DNA of 64,000 bases. It comes from Microbulbifer sp. TB1203 (lineage in GTDB: Bacteria; Pseudomonadota; Gammaproteobacteria; Pseudomonadales; Cellvibrionaceae). This document shows, piece after piece, positions 61,896-64,000 of this stretch (position 1 is its first letter; each line of letters opens with the position of its first letter). Position numbers and translations under genes: made by a program. The stretch is from assembly GCF_030997045.1 (NCBI RefSeq), contig NZ_CP116899.1, forward strand, positions 3,682,001 through 3,746,000. Direction: 5' to 3'. Under the pieces are notes generated by a model. That model did not search any database. It was given only the letters and a program-made list of their open reading frames with translations, and had not been told where the DNA came from.

Positions 61896-62702
61896 TTGAG
61901 CAAGATATTTGCCGTGGCCAACCAGAAAGGCGGTGTGGGCAAGACCACCACCTGCGTCAACCTGGCCGCCTCTCTGGTGGCCAGTCGCCGCCGGGTCCTG
62001 CTGATCGACCTGGACCCCCAGGGCAACGCCACCATGGGCAGCGGTGTGGACAAAAACGAACTGCAACTGTCCAGCTACGACGTGCTCGTCGCCGACCTGC
62101 CGGCGCGCAAGGCGATCGTGAGTACCGCCAGCGGCTACGACCTGCTGCCCGCCAACGGCGATCTCTCCGCCGCCGAGGTGGAACTGTTGGATATGGACGG
62201 GCGCGAGTCCCGCCTGCGCCGCGCGCTGCGCGATCTGAACGGCGACTACGACTACATCGTGGTCGACTGCCCACCCTCCCTGAATATGCTGACGGTCAAC
62301 GCCCTCTGTGCCGCCAGCGGCGTGCTGATTCCCATGCAGTGTGAGTACTACGCACTGGAAGGGCTGTCCGCGCTGGTCGACACCATCACCCAGATTCAGC
62401 GCGCCGCCAATCCGGAGCTGAAGATCGAGGGCATACTGCGCACCATGTACGACCCGCGCAACAGTCTCACCAGCGATGTGTCCGACCAGCTGTCCGAATA
62501 TTTCGGCGATCGACTCTACCGCACCTGTATCCCGCGCAACGTGCGCCTGGCGGAGGCCCCCAGTTTCGGCAAACCGGCGCTGGAGTACGACCGTCACTCC
62601 AAGGGAGCCATCGCCTACCTGGCGCTGGCCGGCGAGATGACCCGCCGCCACGCCGCCAACCGCAATTCCAATCACAGCGGCCCGGTGGCCGAAGCCGTTT
62701 AA
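61896..62702 (+). CDS. parA: Chromosome-partitioning ATPase ParA (Soj)
   Basis: A 268-aa deviant Walker ATPase that binds DNA dynamically and segregates the origin with ParB-parS. The deviant P-loop is NQKGGVGKTTTCVNL, Walker B DYIVVDCPPSLNML, and the C-terminal lysine-rich surface is intact. The start is TTG at 61896, following AGGGAA. It overlaps nothing; ParB follows 12 bases later. No parS site was checked for exhaustively. Confidence 0.96.
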   Translation: MSKIFAVANQKGGVGKTTTCVNLAASLVASRRRVLLIDLDPQGNATMGSGVDKNELQLSSYDVLVADLPARKAIVSTASGYDLLPANGDLSAAEVELLDMDGRESRLRRALRDLNGDYDYIVVDCPPSLNMLTVNALCAASGVLIPMQCEYYALEGLSALVDTITQIQRAANPELKIEGILRTMYDPRNSLTSDVSDQLSEYFGDRLYRTCIPRNVRLAEAPSFGKPALEYDRHSKGAIAYLALAGEMTRRHAANRNSNHSGPVAEAV

Positions 62703-62714
62703 GAGGTACACACT

Positions 62715-63614
62715 ATGGCCACCCGGCGCAAAGGTTTGGGCAGAAATCTATCCCATCTGATCAGTGGCGAAGCCAGCCAGGCGATCGCCATGGCCAGCGG
62801 CGAGGGCGGTGCGGCAAGGGTGGACGGGGAGCTGCGCGAGCTGCCCATCGAATTTTTGCAGCGTGGCCGCTACCAGCCGCGCCGGGACTTTCCCATGGAG
62901 TCCCTGCTGGAGCTGGCGGATTCCATCCGCGCCCAGGGCATCATGCAGCCCATCGTGGTGCGCCCTATCGGCGAGCACAAGTACGAGATCATCGCCGGCG
63001 AGCGCCGCTGGCGCGCCGCCCAACTGGCGGAGCTCGACCGGGTGCCGGCGCTGGTGCGCGAAGTGCCGGACGAAGCCGCCATCGCCATGGCGCTGATCGA
63101 AAACATCCAGCGGGAGGACCTGAATCCCGTGGAGGAGGCCGCGGCCCTCAAGCGGTTGCAGGACGAATTCCAGCTCACCCAGCAGGAAGTGGCCGAGGCG
63201 GTGGGCAAATCCCGCAGTGCGGTGACCAACTTACTGCGCCTGTTGAGCCTCACCGAGGAGGTGCGCACCTTTCTCGAGCGCGGTGATCTGGAGTTGGGGC
63301 ACGCCAAGACCCTGCTCGGGCTCGCCGGGGAAACCCAGCGCAGTGCGGCGCGCCAGGTGGTCGATCGCGGGCTGACCGTGCGCCAGACCGAAGCATTGGT
63401 GCGCCGCCTGCAGCAGCAGGCGCAGAACCCGGCTCCCGCCAAACCCGAAGAGGACCCGAATATCCGCCGCCTGGTGGAGCGACTGTCGGAGAAAGTCGGC
63501 GTGCCGGTGTCCATCGACCACAACGACAAGGGTGTGGGCCGGCTGGTGCTCAAGTACAGCAGCCTGGACGAGCTGGATGGCATACTGGCGCACATGGGGT
63601 ATTGCGAAGACTGA
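62715..63614 (+). CDS. parB: Chromosome-partitioning CTPase ParB
   Basis: A 299-aa centromere-binding protein. The N-terminal CTP domain includes GRYQPRRDFPMESLLELADS and IIAGERRWRAAQLAELDRVP, then ALIENIQREDLNPVEEA; the HTH domain shows LTQQEVAEAVGKSRSAVTNLLRL-type residues (QQEVAEAVGKSRSAVTNLL), and the C-terminal dimer domain ends near LVLKYSSLDELDGIL. Length is normal. Confidence 0.96.
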   Translation: MATRRKGLGRNLSHLISGEASQAIAMASGEGGAARVDGELRELPIEFLQRGRYQPRRDFPMESLLELADSIRAQGIMQPIVVRPIGEHKYEIIAGERRWRAAQLAELDRVPALVREVPDEAAIAMALIENIQREDLNPVEEAAALKRLQDEFQLTQQEVAEAVGKSRSAVTNLLRLLSLTEEVRTFLERGDLELGHAKTLLGLAGETQRSAARQVVDRGLTVRQTEALVRRLQQQAQNPAPAKPEEDPNIRRLVERLSEKVGVPVSIDHNDKGVGRLVLKYSSLDELDGILAHMGYCED

Positions 63615-63735
63615 ACCACAAGAATAAATAACCGCCTGGTTTCGGCGCGCAACCCCTCGGTTTGTAAGCGCTCACTGTTCCGGCTTCTCGCGGGAAAAAA
63701 CCCCGAAAATTGACAAAGTTGGCGATATTTGGCGG

Positions 63736-63765
63736 TTGAACCAGCGATGCGGTTGCTCCTATAAT
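63736..63765 (+). promoter_or_regulatory. Probable promoter of the ATP synthase operon
   Basis: TTGAAC (63736-63741) and a perfect TATAAT (63760-63765) are 18 bases apart in the parB-atpI gap, about 69 bases before the atpI ATG. A TTGACA at 63710 is too far from this -10 to pair with it. Confidence 0.55.
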
Positions 63766-63833
63766 TCGCACGCCCAAATCTTGGGCGGACAGCGCACAAA
63801 AACCTGAGTAACCAGGGTCGGCTTACCCCGCCT

Positions 63834-64000
63834 ATGTACAAACCCCCGGTGTTAGTTATTGCCGCGGTACAGCTGCTGCTGGTATCGCTGGTCAGTGCGG
63901 CCCTGCACTTTTGCGGCAAACCGGTGATTGCGCTCTCCGCCTTTATCGGCGGAGCCCTGTGTGCGCTGCCCAACGCCTATTTCGGTTTTCGCGTCTTTCA
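63834..64000 (+). CDS. atpI: ATP synthase subunit I (AtpI), truncated by the window end
   Basis: The first 55 codons encode a hydrophobic protein, MYKPPVLVIAAVQLLLVSL then KPVIALSAFIGGALCALPNA and YFGFRVF, the pattern of AtpI, which helps assemble the c-ring. Gene order parA-parB-atpI is usual in this group. The gene continues past 64000, presumably into atpB. Confidence 0.8.
   Translation, partial: MYKPPVLVIAAVQLLLVSLVSAALHFCGKPVIALSAFIGGALCALPNAYFGFRVF

Noticed and set aside
63710..63765. TTGACA at 63710 as the -35 element of the atp promoter
   Set aside because: It is 44 bases from the TATAAT at 63760; TTGAAC at 63736 gives a correct 18-base spacer.
1..64000. tRNA or rRNA genes
   Set aside because: I found no cloverleaf-like or rRNA-like stretch on reading; no tRNA scan could be run.

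Overview
The window is a chromosomal segment of a high-GC gammaproteobacterium. The gene order dnaA-dnaN-recF-gyrB, rpmH-rnpA-yidD-yidC-mnmE, mnmG-rsmG-parA-parB-(atpI), gmhB/glyS/glyQ, trkA-rsmB-fmt-def and lysM-dprA-tsaC-hemF-aroE is the origin-proximal layout of Pseudomonas and its marine relatives. Protein sequences and Pseudomonas-like REP palindromes suggest the Cellvibrionales/Microbulbifer neighbourhood. That placement is inference from gene order and is not confirmed by any search.

Region 1 (1-5.7 kb) is an A+T-richer array of six integron cassettes. All genes are on the minus strand and each is followed by an attC-like palindrome. No integrase gene lies where one would be expected, at the right end, so this looks like an attC cluster without integrase. 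Cargo: a 725-aa ABC/SMC-type ATPase, a small lipoprotein, a GNAT acetyltransferase, a DUF6624-like secreted protein, a small membrane protein and an HNH endonuclease. Region 2 (6.2-7.6 kb) holds a MATE efflux pump.

Region 3 (7.8-14.4 kb, minus) is a long tightly packed run: LysM protein, DprA, a TerB-like protein, PurE, TsaC, HemF, an NTF2-like protein, AroE and a small membrane protein. Divergent from it, def-fmt-rsmB-trkA-trkH (14.6-20.4 kb, plus) combine start-codon formyl-group processing, 16S rRNA methylation and K+ uptake. A four-gene MacAB-like exporter (20.5-24.7 kb), a glutathione transferase broken by an in-frame TAG, a secreted zinc metalloprotease and an LpxL-type acyltransferase follow. 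Then comes glyQ-glyS-gmhB.

Region 4 (31.5-46.5 kb) is accessory: a 1000-aa secreted subtilase, an IS110/IS1111 element inserted into the tail of a REP palindrome and carrying a large hairpin RNA candidate beside its transposase, a serine hydrolase, gene debris, a cytochrome P460 gene whose start is out of frame, a GlxA-type regulator, RlmI, a FecA-like TonB receptor behind a Fur box, a DUF2239 gene with paired operator palindromes, a GNAT protein and a CysH-like protein.

Region 5 (46.5-64 kb) is the replication-origin block. Two separate clusters of DnaA-box-like sites flank rpmH-mnmE: one between dnaA and rpmH, the other, with an A+T-rich tract, between mnmE and mnmG. An orphan TnpB element with a substituted RuvC-II glutamate sits between yidC and mnmE. 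The window ends inside atpI. At least five families of dispersed palindromic repeats punctuate the intergenic spaces.
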